NCBI GenBank assembly: GCA_905479915.1
Contig: CAJQOH010000002.1
Span: 1 to 41,641 of the forward strand
Direction: 5' to 3'
DNA: 41,641 bases
Source of the DNA: an uncultured Flavobacteriales bacterium
Lineage (GTDB): Bacteria; Bacteroidota; Bacteroidia; Flavobacteriales_E; Vicingaceae
Shown: piece after piece, positions 1 through 7,429 of the stretch
How the letters are laid out: each line of letters opens with the position of its first letter
How positions within the stretch are numbered: position 1 is the stretch's first letter
The notes under the pieces: model-generated
Databases searched by the model: none
What the model saw: only the letters and a program-made list of their open reading frames with translations
Told to the model about the DNA's origin: nothing
Position numbers and translations under genes: made by a program

Positions 1-140
1 ATGCTATCGCTGAAATGCTGGCATATGATGGACCATATTTACTACATATTATGGTAGAAAAGGAAGAAAATGTTTTTCCTATGGTACCTAGTAAAGCAGC
101 CGTTTCAGATATTATTTTAGATAAATCAATGATTAAATAA
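1..140 (+). CDS. ilvB: Acetolactate synthase large subunit, C-terminal end (partial)
   Basis: An open frame enters from the left edge (first full codon at base 3) and stops with TAA at 138-140, giving about 45 residues. The tail contains HIMVEKEENVFPMVPSKAAV followed by SDIIL. This matches the conserved C-terminus of the large (catalytic, ThDP-dependent) subunit of acetolactate synthase, which makes acetolactate or acetohydroxybutyrate in valine, leucine and isoleucine synthesis. The small regulatory subunit is not seen downstream, so it must lie elsewhere or upstream. The call depends on a short C-terminal stretch but the motif is characteristic. Confidence 0.8.
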   Translation, partial: AIAEMLAYDGPYLLHIMVEKEENVFPMVPSKAAVSDIILDKSMIK

Positions 141-266
141 TTGATAATTGATAATTGATAATTGAAGTTCTGAAAACGGAAAAACGTCTAACTCTCTAAC
201 TTTACAAACTTGTTAACTTTTATACTTTTAACTTGATAAACTTTTCAACTTGTTAACTTTCGACAC
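141..266. repeat. Intergenic short-period repeat array (TTGATAA and AACTTT units)
   Basis: Directly after ilvB there are three heptamer copies of TTGATAA. About 30 bases later comes a run of AACTTT/AACTTG units spaced roughly 8-11 bases apart, to about base 266. The AACTTT units are the reverse complement of the AAAGTT units at 18161-18200. No gene or clear promoter element is visible in this intergenic stretch, which runs to base 349. The array resembles other short tandem arrays in this window, so it probably belongs to a dispersed family. Confidence 0.6.
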
Positions 267-349
267 AATCTGTTAATAACTAATCTTGATTTTTTAATTC
301 ACTTTAGATGCCGTTTTACATAACTTCGTGCAAGTAAAATTATAGCATT

Positions 350-1639
350 ATGAACACATCATTATTAGATCCAATTGTAAACCAGAAAGTATCTGAAATG
401 GCTGAAAACTTAGTCGGTTCAGAAATAATTAAACTAGCTGGAGAGGTAAAAGAAAAAATTAAACAAGGAGAAAAAATTTACAATTTAACCATTGGAGATT
501 TTAACCCTAAAATCTTTCCTATACCAACTGAACTGAAACAAGAAATCATCTCTGCCTATCAAAATGATGAAACAAATTACCCAGCAGCAAATGGTGTTTT
601 AGAATTAAGAGAGTCAGTTTCAAGATACTTGCATACAAGAGCAGGATTAGAGTATGATGCTGATCAGGTTTTAATTTCTGGAGGAGCAAGACCATTAATT
701 TATGCTGCTTATCAAACAATATTAGACCCTGAAGATACCGTACTTTTTCCTGTACCTTCATGGAATAACAATCACTACTCACACTTAACTAGGGCTAAAC
801 AAATTTTAATTGAAGCAACAGCAGAAAATAATTTTATGCCAACTGCGGCAGATATCAAACCACACATAAGTGAGGCCAATTTAATTGCGCTATGTTCGCC
901 ACTTAACCCTACAGGAACAGTGTTTACTGAAGAAGGTCTAGCCGAAATTTGTGACTTAGTACTAGAAGAAAACAAAAAAAGAGGAAGCTCTAAAAAACCA
1001 GTGTACTTAATGTTTGACCAAATATATTGGCAGTTAACACATGGAGAAACAAGACATTTTGATCCTGTTTCTATTAACTCAGATATGAAAAACTACACCA
1101 TTTATATTGATGGTATTTCTAAAGCATTTGCGGCAACGGGAGTTAGAGTTGGATGGGCTTTTGGACCCGTTAAACTAATCAACAAAATGAAGGCTATTTT
1201 GAGCCATGTAGGAGCTTGGTCACCAAAAGCAGAACAAGTTGCAACAGCAAGATACTTAGATAAAGATGATGCTACTGATGAATATTTATTCAAAATCAAA
1301 AATGATATAAGTAAACGATTAAATGCATTTCATGATGGATTTACTGCACTTAAAAATGAAGACTTTGAAGTAGATTCGATTCCTCCCCAAGCTGCAATGT
1401 ACCTAACTGTTAGGTTCAATCTAACCGGAAAAACTACTCAAGATGGCAAAACATTAGAGTCTATTCCTGATGTTACGCAATACTTATTAGATGAAGCAGG
1501 GCTTGCTATTGTTCCCTTCTATGCTTTTGGAGCATCTAGAAAATCTACCTGGTACAGACTTTCTGTTGGCACTTCTGTTTATGAAGAGATTGACGAGTTA
1601 TTTTCAAAATTAAAGGAAGCCTTAGCTAAATTAAAATAA
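350..1639 (+). CDS. Class I/II pyridoxal-phosphate aminotransferase (aspartate aminotransferase-like)
   Basis: 429 residues, a usual length for fold-type I aminotransferases. The catalytic lysine is K258 in the block GISKAFAATGVRVGWAFG, followed by the substrate-carboxylate-binding-type R266. Other hallmarks are SPLNPTGTVF (the Asn contacting PLP) and MFDQIYW (Asp and Tyr contacting the cofactor). It should transfer an amino group between an amino acid and a 2-oxo acid in the cytoplasm, but the substrate cannot be read from sequence. The ATG at 350 is the first in frame. manC begins one base after the stop, so the two genes are probably cotranscribed. Aspartate aminotransferase is the likeliest activity; other class I specificities are possible. 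Confidence 0.88.
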   Translation: MNTSLLDPIVNQKVSEMAENLVGSEIIKLAGEVKEKIKQGEKIYNLTIGDFNPKIFPIPTELKQEIISAYQNDETNYPAANGVLELRESVSRYLHTRAGLEYDADQVLISGGARPLIYAAYQTILDPEDTVLFPVPSWNNNHYSHLTRAKQILIEATAENNFMPTAADIKPHISEANLIALCSPLNPTGTVFTEEGLAEICDLVLEENKKRGSSKKPVYLMFDQIYWQLTHGETRHFDPVSINSDMKNYTIYIDGISKAFAATGVRVGWAFGPVKLINKMKAILSHVGAWSPKAEQVATARYLDKDDATDEYLFKIKNDISKRLNAFHDGFTALKNEDFEVDSIPPQAAMYLTVRFNLTGKTTQDGKTLESIPDVTQYLLDEAGLAIVPFYAFGASRKSTWYRLSVGTSVYEEIDELFSKLKEALAKLK

Positions 1640-1640
1640 G

Positions 1641-2720
1641 ATGAATAAAAATAATTATTGCATTATAATGGCTGGAGGTATTGGAAGTAGGTTTTGGCCT
1701 ATGAGTAGAACCAATCACCCCAAACAATTTATAGATATTTTAGGTACAGGTGAAACATTAATTCAGCAAACCTATAATCGATTCAAACTACTTTGCCCTG
1801 AAGAAAATATATATATCGTAACCAACGAAATATATAAAGACCTTACCAAAGAACAATTAGCCGGTATAAGCGATGAGCAAATTATTTGCGAACCTACAAT
1901 GAGAAACACAGCTCCTTGTATTGCTTATGCAAACTATAAAATTGCTGCTAAAAATCCTGATGCCAACATTATTGTTGCACCTTCAGACCACCTCATTTTA
2001 AAAGAAACAGAATTTGTTCGAGTGATGCAATTGGCTCTTGATCATACTTCTAATAATGATGATCTAGTAACTTTAGGAATTTCTCCTAGTAGGCCTGATA
2101 CAGGATATGGATACATCCAATATTTAGAAAACAACGATTCTGAAATTAAACCTGTAAAAAAATTCACCGAAAAACCAGATTTAGAAACGGCAAAACAATT
2201 CCTTGAAAGTGGAGACTTTTCATGGAATTCTGGAATGTTTATTTGGAGTTTAAAAAGTATTCAAACAGCCTTTGAAACATTATTACCTCAGGTTGACAAT
2301 GTTTTTAAAGCAGGATTAGGAAAATATAACACTCCAGAAGAGTACGATTTCATCCAGACTGCTTATTCAACTTGCGATAGTATTTCTGTTGATTATGGAA
2401 TAATGGAAGGTTCTAAAAATGTACATGTTATTAGTGCAGACATAGGCTGGTCAGATCTAGGAACTTGGGGGTCAATTTATACTCATCTGCCTTTAGACAA
2501 TGAAAAGAATGCTATTGTAGGAGATAACGTAATGCTCTATGATTCTTCAGACAATATCGTAAACATGCCTAAAGAAAAACTGGTTGTTTTACAAGGCTTA
2601 AAAGATTACATAGTTGTTGAATCTAACGACACCTTATTGGTTTGTAAAAAAGAAGAAGAGCAAAAAATAAAGCAATTTGTTACTGACATTAAAGCAAGTA
2701 AAGACAAAAGGTTTTATTAA
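1641..2720 (+). CDS. manC: Mannose-1-phosphate guanylyltransferase
   Basis: 359 residues, the length of the single-domain GDP-mannose pyrophosphorylase without the fused isomerase cupin. The N-terminal nucleotidyltransferase signature is GGIGSRFWPMSR followed by HPKQF. Further family blocks are VAPSDHLI, FTEKPDLETA, SWNSGMFIW and SVDYGIMEG. It makes GDP-mannose from mannose-1-phosphate and GTP, supplying GDP-mannose or GDP-fucose for surface polysaccharide. It begins one base after the aminotransferase stop. It is followed by a twin-hairpin repeat rather than a simple terminator. Confidence 0.93.
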   Translation: MNKNNYCIIMAGGIGSRFWPMSRTNHPKQFIDILGTGETLIQQTYNRFKLLCPEENIYIVTNEIYKDLTKEQLAGISDEQIICEPTMRNTAPCIAYANYKIAAKNPDANIIVAPSDHLILKETEFVRVMQLALDHTSNNDDLVTLGISPSRPDTGYGYIQYLENNDSEIKPVKKFTEKPDLETAKQFLESGDFSWNSGMFIWSLKSIQTAFETLLPQVDNVFKAGLGKYNTPEEYDFIQTAYSTCDSISVDYGIMEGSKNVHVISADIGWSDLGTWGSIYTHLPLDNEKNAIVGDNVMLYDSSDNIVNMPKEKLVVLQGLKDYIVVESNDTLLVCKKEEEQKIKQFVTDIKASKDKRFY

Positions 2721-2728
2721 TCCGACCC

Positions 2729-2793
2729 CGTCATTCCGGACTTGATCCGGAATCTCACATTTAAACAGATTCTGAAATAAATTCAGAATGACG
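2729..2793. repeat. Twin-hairpin intergenic repeat (REP-like)
   Basis: Two perfect hairpins of identical design follow each other. ATTCCGGA-CTTGA-TCCGGAAT is at 2733-2753 and ATTCTGAA-ATAAA-TTCAGAAT is at 2769-2789, both 8-bp stems with 5-base loops. The outer ends CGTCATTC (2729-2736) and GAATGACG (2786-2793) are also complementary. It lies between manC and tatC. A degraded relative lies at 39821-39907. The design resembles REP/BIME-type dispersed repeats; it may also terminate manC transcription, though no T-run is present. Confidence 0.8.
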
Positions 2794-2830
2794 CAGCTAT
2801 TTGTTTAAAAGTTTACTTTTACCATCACTT

Positions 2831-3637
2831 ATGAGTGAAAAACAAAATAAAGGAGACATGTCATTCTTAGACCATCTTGAGGTTTTAAGATGGCACCTGG
2901 TTCGATCAGCAATTGTAATTATGCTGTTTACCATTTTAGCTTTTATCTTTAAGGGGTTTATTTTTGACGATGTTATTCTAGCTCAAAAAAGTTCAAGTTT
3001 TTGGACTTACCAACTATTCTGTAAGTTTTCTCATTTAATAGGAAATGGAGATGCGCTCTGTATGGATGATATGAGTTTCAATCTGATCAACATAACAATG
3101 AGTGGTCAATTCTCTTTACACATCATAACATCAATAGTTGCCGGAATCATTTTAGCATTTCCGTATATACTGTTTGAGATTTGGCGCTTTATCATTCCGG
3201 CATTAGAAAAAAAAGAAAAAAGAAATGCTTTAGGATTAGTATTCTCAGGGTCTATCCTTTTTATGCTTGGAATTTTATTCGGATACTATTTTGTTTCACC
3301 ACTTTCTGTTCAGTTTTTAGGGAATTATACCGTAAGTGAACAAGTTTACAATCAAATTACTTTAGGATCTTTTATTTCTACGGTTACAACAGTTACATTA
3401 GTTTGTGGCTTAGTTTTTCAATTGCCTTTAATTGTATTTTTCTTATCTAAATTAGGATTGCTTACTCCTGAATTTATGAAAAAATATAGAAAGCATGCTG
3501 TTGTTATTACATTGGTACTTTCTGCTATTATAACGCCTCCAGATGTTTCTAGTCAAGTTCTTTTAACTATTCCACTATTGATTCTTTATGAGTTTAGTAT
3601 CTACATTTCTAAAATGGTAGTTAAGAAGGAAAAATAA
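2831..3637 (+). CDS. tatC: Sec-independent protein translocase TatC
   Basis: 268 residues from the ATG at 2831 (MSEKQNKGDMSFLDHLEVLR). The frame is open to a TTG at 2801, but that part lies beside the intergenic repeat and is unlikely to be coding. The hallmark MSFLDHLEVLRWHLVRS at the N-terminus is the TatC cytoplasmic signature, and about six hydrophobic segments follow. FPYILFEIWRFIIPAL and the late SAIITPPDVSSQ loop are also typical. TatC is the twin-arginine signal receptor that exports folded proteins across the inner membrane. tatA is not in this window. lptB follows after a repeat-rich gap. Confidence 0.93.
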   Translation: MSEKQNKGDMSFLDHLEVLRWHLVRSAIVIMLFTILAFIFKGFIFDDVILAQKSSSFWTYQLFCKFSHLIGNGDALCMDDMSFNLINITMSGQFSLHIITSIVAGIILAFPYILFEIWRFIIPALEKKEKRNALGLVFSGSILFMLGILFGYYFVSPLSVQFLGNYTVSEQVYNQITLGSFISTVTTVTLVCGLVFQLPLIVFFLSKLGLLTPEFMKKYRKHAVVITLVLSAIITPPDVSSQVLLTIPLLILYEFSIYISKMVVKKEK

Positions 3638-3645
3638 GAAAAAGT

Positions 3646-3729
3646 TATTCTCGATACGCTTCGTACTCGAACTGACAATGATTTACACAATAAAGAATAA
3701 GATTGCTTCGTTCCTCGCAATGACGTATA
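3646..3729. repeat. Composite intergenic repeat between tatC and lptB
   Basis: Two repeat pieces abut. 3646-3680 carries CTCGATACGC...ACTCGAACTGACAATG, related to the right arm of the element at 6234-6331. 3700-3729 carries ATTGCTTCG...CTCGCAATGACG, with a TTGC/GCAA stem. The last 17 bases (3713-3729) are identical to 38518-38534 before the MarR gene. No ORF is present. The piece looks like two dispersed elements landed in the same gap. Confidence 0.7.
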
Positions 3730-3749
3730 AAATTCACTACTTTTAACTT

Positions 3750-4481
3750 ATGATTTTAAGAGCCGACAACATTGTTAAGAAATATGGAAAAAGAACCGTT
3801 GTAAAAGGTGTTTCTTTTGATGTAAAACAAGGAGAAATTGTTGGTTTATTAGGCCCTAATGGAGCAGGAAAAACAACTTCTTTCTATCAAGTTGTTGGCT
3901 TAGTTCAGCCCAATTCTGGAGATGTTTATTTGGATGACAAAAACATTACCAAATTACCGATGTACAAACGTGCACAAATGGGAATTGGGTATTTACCTCA
4001 AGAAGTTTCTGTTTTTAGGAAACTAAGTGTAGAAGATAATATTTCAGCCATTCTAGAAATGATGCCTTTAAGCAAAGAAGAACAAAAAAGCAGGTTAGAG
4101 GAACTTATTGATGAGTTTAGCTTGGGTCATGTTAGAAAAAATTTAGGCCACAATCTTTCAGGAGGAGAAAAAAGAAGAACGGAAATTGCCAGAGCATTGG
4201 CTTCAAACCCTAATTTCATATTATTAGATGAACCCTTTGCTGGGGTTGACCCTATTGCTGTAGAAGATATTCAAGCCATTGTAGCAAAACTCAAAAAAAA
4301 GAACATTGGTATTTTAATTACCGATCATAACGTTCAAGAAACACTAAGTATAACAGATAGAGCCTACCTCCTTTTTGAAGGCGAAATTTTAAAAGCTGGT
4401 ACTGCCGAAGAATTAGCTGCCGATGAACAAGTTCGTAGAGTTTATTTAGGGCAAAATTTTGAGTTGAGAAGGAAGGTATAA
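3750..4481 (+). CDS. lptB: Lipopolysaccharide export ABC transporter ATP-binding protein
   Basis: 243 residues, the usual LptB length. Walker A is GPNGAGKTT, the Q-loop region is [12 protein letters not shown], the ABC signature is [15 protein letters not shown], Walker B is [13 protein letters not shown], and the switch histidine sits in [10 protein letters not shown]. The FAGVDP form and the overall pattern identify LptB, the cytoplasmic ATPase that drives LPS extraction by LptFGC, rather than a generic importer. LptFG are not here. The stop is four bases before the convergent recJ end, with no terminator visible between them. Confidence 0.92.
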   Translation: MILRADNIVKKYGKRTVVKGVSFDVKQGEIVGLLGPNGAGKTTSFYQVVGLVQPNSGDVYLDDKNITKLPMYKRAQMGIGYLPQEVSVFRKLSVEDNISAILEMMPLSKEEQKSRLEELIDEFSLGHVRKNLGHNLSGGEKRRTEIARALASNPNFILLDEPFAGVDPIAVEDIQAIVAKLKKKNIGILITDHNVQETLSITDRAYLLFEGEILKAGTAEELAADEQVRRVYLGQNFELRRKV

Positions 4482-4484
4482 ACA

Positions 4485-6197
4485 TTAAACCTTAACATCC
4501 TTCAAATTCAATTGTAAAGTTGTACGACCATTCCAATGGTTTTCTTCTATATTGTAAGCAATACTAAAAGGTATTCCTTCATCCAATTCATCTAGAATAG
4601 CTCCCAAACCAAAACCAATACAATTAAATTTCACATTAGGGTTTTCCTCTTGAAAAACCTCCAAACGTAAATGGGTTTTATCCTCTCCTATTTTCCGAGA
4701 ATTACTCGTCATAAAAACATTTTCACTCATAAAAACTGGCCGCATATTACCTGGACCTGTTGGTGCAAATTGTTTTAAGATAGTGTTAAACTTATCTGTT
4801 ATTTGATGTAAACTGATTTTAGAATCAATGCTAATTTGAGGAATCAATAACTCAGGATCAATTTGTTCTGATACCACTTGCTCAAACTTCTCTGTAAAAG
4901 CCTCTATATTTTCAACCTTCATGGTTAACCCTGCCGCATATTTATGACCTCCAAATTGCTCTAACAAATCACTACATTCATCAATAGCATCGTACACATC
5001 AAAATCTTTTACAGATCGTGCAGACCCTGTTGCTTTACCTTTAGATTCGGTTAAAATAATAGTCGGGCGGTAATGTGTTTCTATTAAACGGGAAGCCACA
5101 ATTCCAATAACACCTTTATGCCATTTCTCACTAAATAAAACAGTTGTCTTTTTATTCTGAAGCTCAACATTCTCATCAATTATTGCTAACCCTTCTTTAG
5201 TAATTGCTCTGTCTAACTCTTTACGTTCGACATTTAAATCATTGATATTAGTTCCAAATTCCAATGCTTTTGTTTTGTTCTCTTCCACCAACATTTCAAC
5301 AGCCTTATTTCCTGTTTCAATTCTGCCCGCAGCATTTATTCTTGGAGCAATTGTAAAAACAACATCGGTAACAGTCAACTCATTTTTCAACTTTGCCAAT
5401 TCTACCATTGTTTTAATTCCTAAACGAGGTTTCTCATTAATTACTTTAATTCCATAATGAACAAAAACCCTATTCTCTCCCGTTATCGGAACTATGTCAG
5501 CACAAGTACTTATGGCTAATAAATCTAAATATTCCATCAATTTAGATTCATCTTTTCCTTCTTTTTGAGTCCAAGCTTGCATAAACTTAAATCCAACACC
5601 ACAACCTGATAATTCTTTATAAGGATAGTTACAATCTGCTCTTTTTTGATCTAAAACAGCAACAGCTTTAGGAATTTCATTCCCAGGTCTATGATGATCA
5701 CATATAATAAAATCAACTCCTTTTTCAGTAGCATAATCAATTTTCTCAATGGCCTTAATACCACAATCTAAGGCAATAATTAATTTAAAATCATTAGCCG
5801 CAGCATAGTCAATTCCTTGGTAAGAGATTCCATATCCCTCCGCATAACGATCAGGGATGTAGTACGTAAGATTCTCATAATAATTCTTCAGATAAGAATA
5901 AACTAAAGCTACAGATGTTGTTCCATCAACATCATAATCGCCATAAACTAAAATCTTCTGTTTGTTCTTAATCGCTTTTTGAAGACGTTCAACAGCCTTA
6001 TCCATATCCTTCATTAAAAAAGGATCATGTATTTCATCTAAACTTGGTCTAAAAAATGTTTTCGCTTTTTCGAAAGTATCAATCTTTCGTTGCAACAGAA
6101 TGTTAGTAAGGGTAACATCTAAATTATTAAGCTCTCCAGAGAGTTTATTTACATCTTCTTGATTTGCTTGCTCATTAATTTGCCACCTTTTTTCCAT
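4485..6197 (-). CDS. recJ: Single-stranded-DNA-specific exonuclease RecJ
   Basis: 570 residues, typical of RecJ. DHH-phosphoesterase metal-binding motifs appear in order: VYGDYDVDGTTS, ALDCGIKA and ICDHHRPG, then the DHHA1 part with GGHKYAAGLTM. A C-terminal OB-type domain follows with FNCIGFGLG. RecJ degrades 5'-ended single-stranded DNA in recombination and mismatch repair. The ATG at 6197 is preceded by a TAnnTTTG element at 6212-6205, which supports this start. The gene converges on lptB. Confidence 0.94.
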   Translation of the reverse strand: MEKRWQINEQANQEDVNKLSGELNNLDVTLTNILLQRKIDTFEKAKTFFRPSLDEIHDPFLMKDMDKAVERLQKAIKNKQKILVYGDYDVDGTTSVALVYSYLKNYYENLTYYIPDRYAEGYGISYQGIDYAAANDFKLIIALDCGIKAIEKIDYATEKGVDFIICDHHRPGNEIPKAVAVLDQKRADCNYPYKELSGCGVGFKFMQAWTQKEGKDESKLMEYLDLLAISTCADIVPITGENRVFVHYGIKVINEKPRLGIKTMVELAKLKNELTVTDVVFTIAPRINAAGRIETGNKAVEMLVEENKTKALEFGTNINDLNVERKELDRAITKEGLAIIDENVELQNKKTTVLFSEKWHKGVIGIVASRLIETHYRPTIILTESKGKATGSARSVKDFDVYDAIDECSDLLEQFGGHKYAAGLTMKVENIEAFTEKFEQVVSEQIDPELLIPQISIDSKISLHQITDKFNTILKQFAPTGPGNMRPVFMSENVFMTSNSRKIGEDKTHLRLEVFQEENPNVKFNCIGFGLGAILDELDEGIPFSIAYNIEENHWNGRTTLQLNLKDVKV

Positions 6198-6204
6198 AGT
6201 TATT

Positions 6205-6212
6205 CAAATATA
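6205..6212 (-). promoter_or_regulatory. Probable -7 promoter element for recJ
   Basis: On the minus strand the bases read TATATTTG, an exact match to the Bacteroidota -7 consensus TAnnTTTG, eight bases upstream of the recJ ATG. No exact TTTG -33 box was found at the usual spacing. The mRNA would have a very short leader. Confidence 0.45.
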
Positions 6213-6233
6213 CTTTATTGAAAATCTAAAAAG

Positions 6234-6331
6234 TGTCTGTTCGAGTGAAATTTTTTATTGAAAATACCTTTTTAGTAAAACCATTTATTCTTGATACAAT
6301 TTTACGCTGTAAAATCACTCGAATTGACAAT
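6234..6331. repeat. Long imperfect inverted repeat with TTCGAGTGA arms
   Basis: Perfect 9-bp arms TTCGAGTGA (6240-6248) and TCACTCGAA (6315-6323) lie about 66 bases apart. Imperfect complementarity extends inward (T-rich and A-rich flanks) and outward (GTC/GAC). The element fills most of the recJ-aroG/aroQ gap. It shares its right-hand end (CTCGAAnTGACAATG) with the partial copy at 3646-3680. It has no coding capacity and looks like a dispersed non-coding element. Confidence 0.65.
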
Positions 6332-6336
6332 GGGTT

Positions 6337-7422
6337 TTACCTATTCATTACTTGAGTTTGAACTCGAATAGATTCTTGGTGTACAAGCTCCAACATTTTC
6401 TTTATGAAATCATCACTCAAACCAACTTTGTCTGCTAAAAAGGATCTGTTTTTCAGAATTTGCTCCCATCTTTCCAATTGAAGAATGGTCACATTATTTT
6501 CTTGTTTATACTCTCCAATTTTCTGAATAATCGACATCCTTGAAGAGAACTTATTGATCAACTCCTCGTCTAATTCATCAATAACAGAACGCAATTGTTC
6601 CAATTTATTTATAAACTCTTCGCTTTCAGAATGTTTTTCACGAATAATTAAATTATTCAATAAAGCATCTAAATCTAAAGGAGTCAATTGTTGTTTAGCA
6701 TCACTCTTGGCAACAGAAGGGTTGATATGACTTTCTATCATTAAACCTTCCATGTCTAAATCCATTGCTTTTTGAGCAACATGAGGAATCAACTCTTTAT
6801 CTCCAGCAATATGGCTAGGATCACAAAACATTGGAATTTGTGGACACATCAATTTTAACTCAATTGGAATTTCCCACATTGGAGCATTTCTATAAGAAGA
6901 CTTATCAAAAGAAGCAAATCCTCTATGCAACGCTGCCAGTTTATTGATCCCCACTGCATTTATTCGTTCTAGTGCTCCAACCCATAAGTTAATATCTGGA
7001 GTTATAGGGTTTTTCACAAACACAGGAATATCAACTCCTTTTAATGCATCTGCAATTTCTTGAACAGAAAATGGATTTACTGTTGTTCTAGCTCCTATCC
7101 ATAGGATATCAATATCTTTTTTCAAACAAGCTTCAACGTGCTCCACATTGGCAACTTCGGTAGCAACAGGTAAACCAACTGATTGTCCTGCAGATTTTAA
7201 CCAAGATAAACCTTCCTCTCCAACACCTTCAAAAGAATTTGGGCGAGTACGAGGTTTCCAAATTCCACCTCTAAGAATTGATATTTTACCTGATTTAGAA
7301 ACCTCTTGCGCTGTTTGCAAAACCTGCTCTTCAGATTCAACACTACAAGGACCAGAAATGATTATTGGGTTATTATTCGGAAGCCAATTATGGGTTGGTT
7401 CTATGTTTAAGTCCAGTTTCAT
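6337..7422 (-). CDS. Bifunctional 3-deoxy-7-phosphoheptulonate synthase / type II chorismate mutase
   Basis: 361 residues with two domains. Residues 1 to about 260 form a DAHP synthase of the KDPG-aldolase-like (AroF/B. subtilis AroA) type: GPCSVESEEQ, KPRTRPNSFEG, LWIGARTTVNPFS, FVKNPITPD and CDPSHIAGDKELI. Residues about 265-361 form an AroQ chorismate mutase helix bundle (LRSVIDELDEELINKFSSRM, then IQKIGEYKQ). The protein condenses PEP with erythrose-4-phosphate at the head of the shikimate pathway and converts chorismate to prephenate. Such fusions usually let prephenate feedback-regulate the synthase. It starts seven bases after dxs, so the two are probably cotranscribed. In dxs-aroG order, both enzymes draw on pentose-phosphate/triose intermediates. 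Confidence 0.92.
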   Translation of the reverse strand: MKLDLNIEPTHNWLPNNNPIIISGPCSVESEEQVLQTAQEVSKSGKISILRGGIWKPRTRPNSFEGVGEEGLSWLKSAGQSVGLPVATEVANVEHVEACLKKDIDILWIGARTTVNPFSVQEIADALKGVDIPVFVKNPITPDINLWVGALERINAVGINKLAALHRGFASFDKSSYRNAPMWEIPIELKLMCPQIPMFCDPSHIAGDKELIPHVAQKAMDLDMEGLMIESHINPSVAKSDAKQQLTPLDLDALLNNLIIREKHSESEEFINKLEQLRSVIDELDEELINKFSSRMSIIQKIGEYKQENNVTILQLERWEQILKNRSFLADKVGLSDDFIKKMLELVHQESIRVQTQVMNR

Positions 7423-7429
7423 TAAACTA

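Noticed and set aside
2801-2830. TTG start extending tatC upstream by ten codons
   Set aside because: It begins just after the twin-hairpin repeat, and the ATG at 2831 gives the usual TatC N-terminus.
2851-2860. AGGAGAC before ATG at 2858 as a Shine-Dalgarno site giving a shorter TatC
   Set aside because: Bacteroidota rarely rely on such sites, and relatives have a short polar stretch before MSFLDHLE, consistent with 2831.
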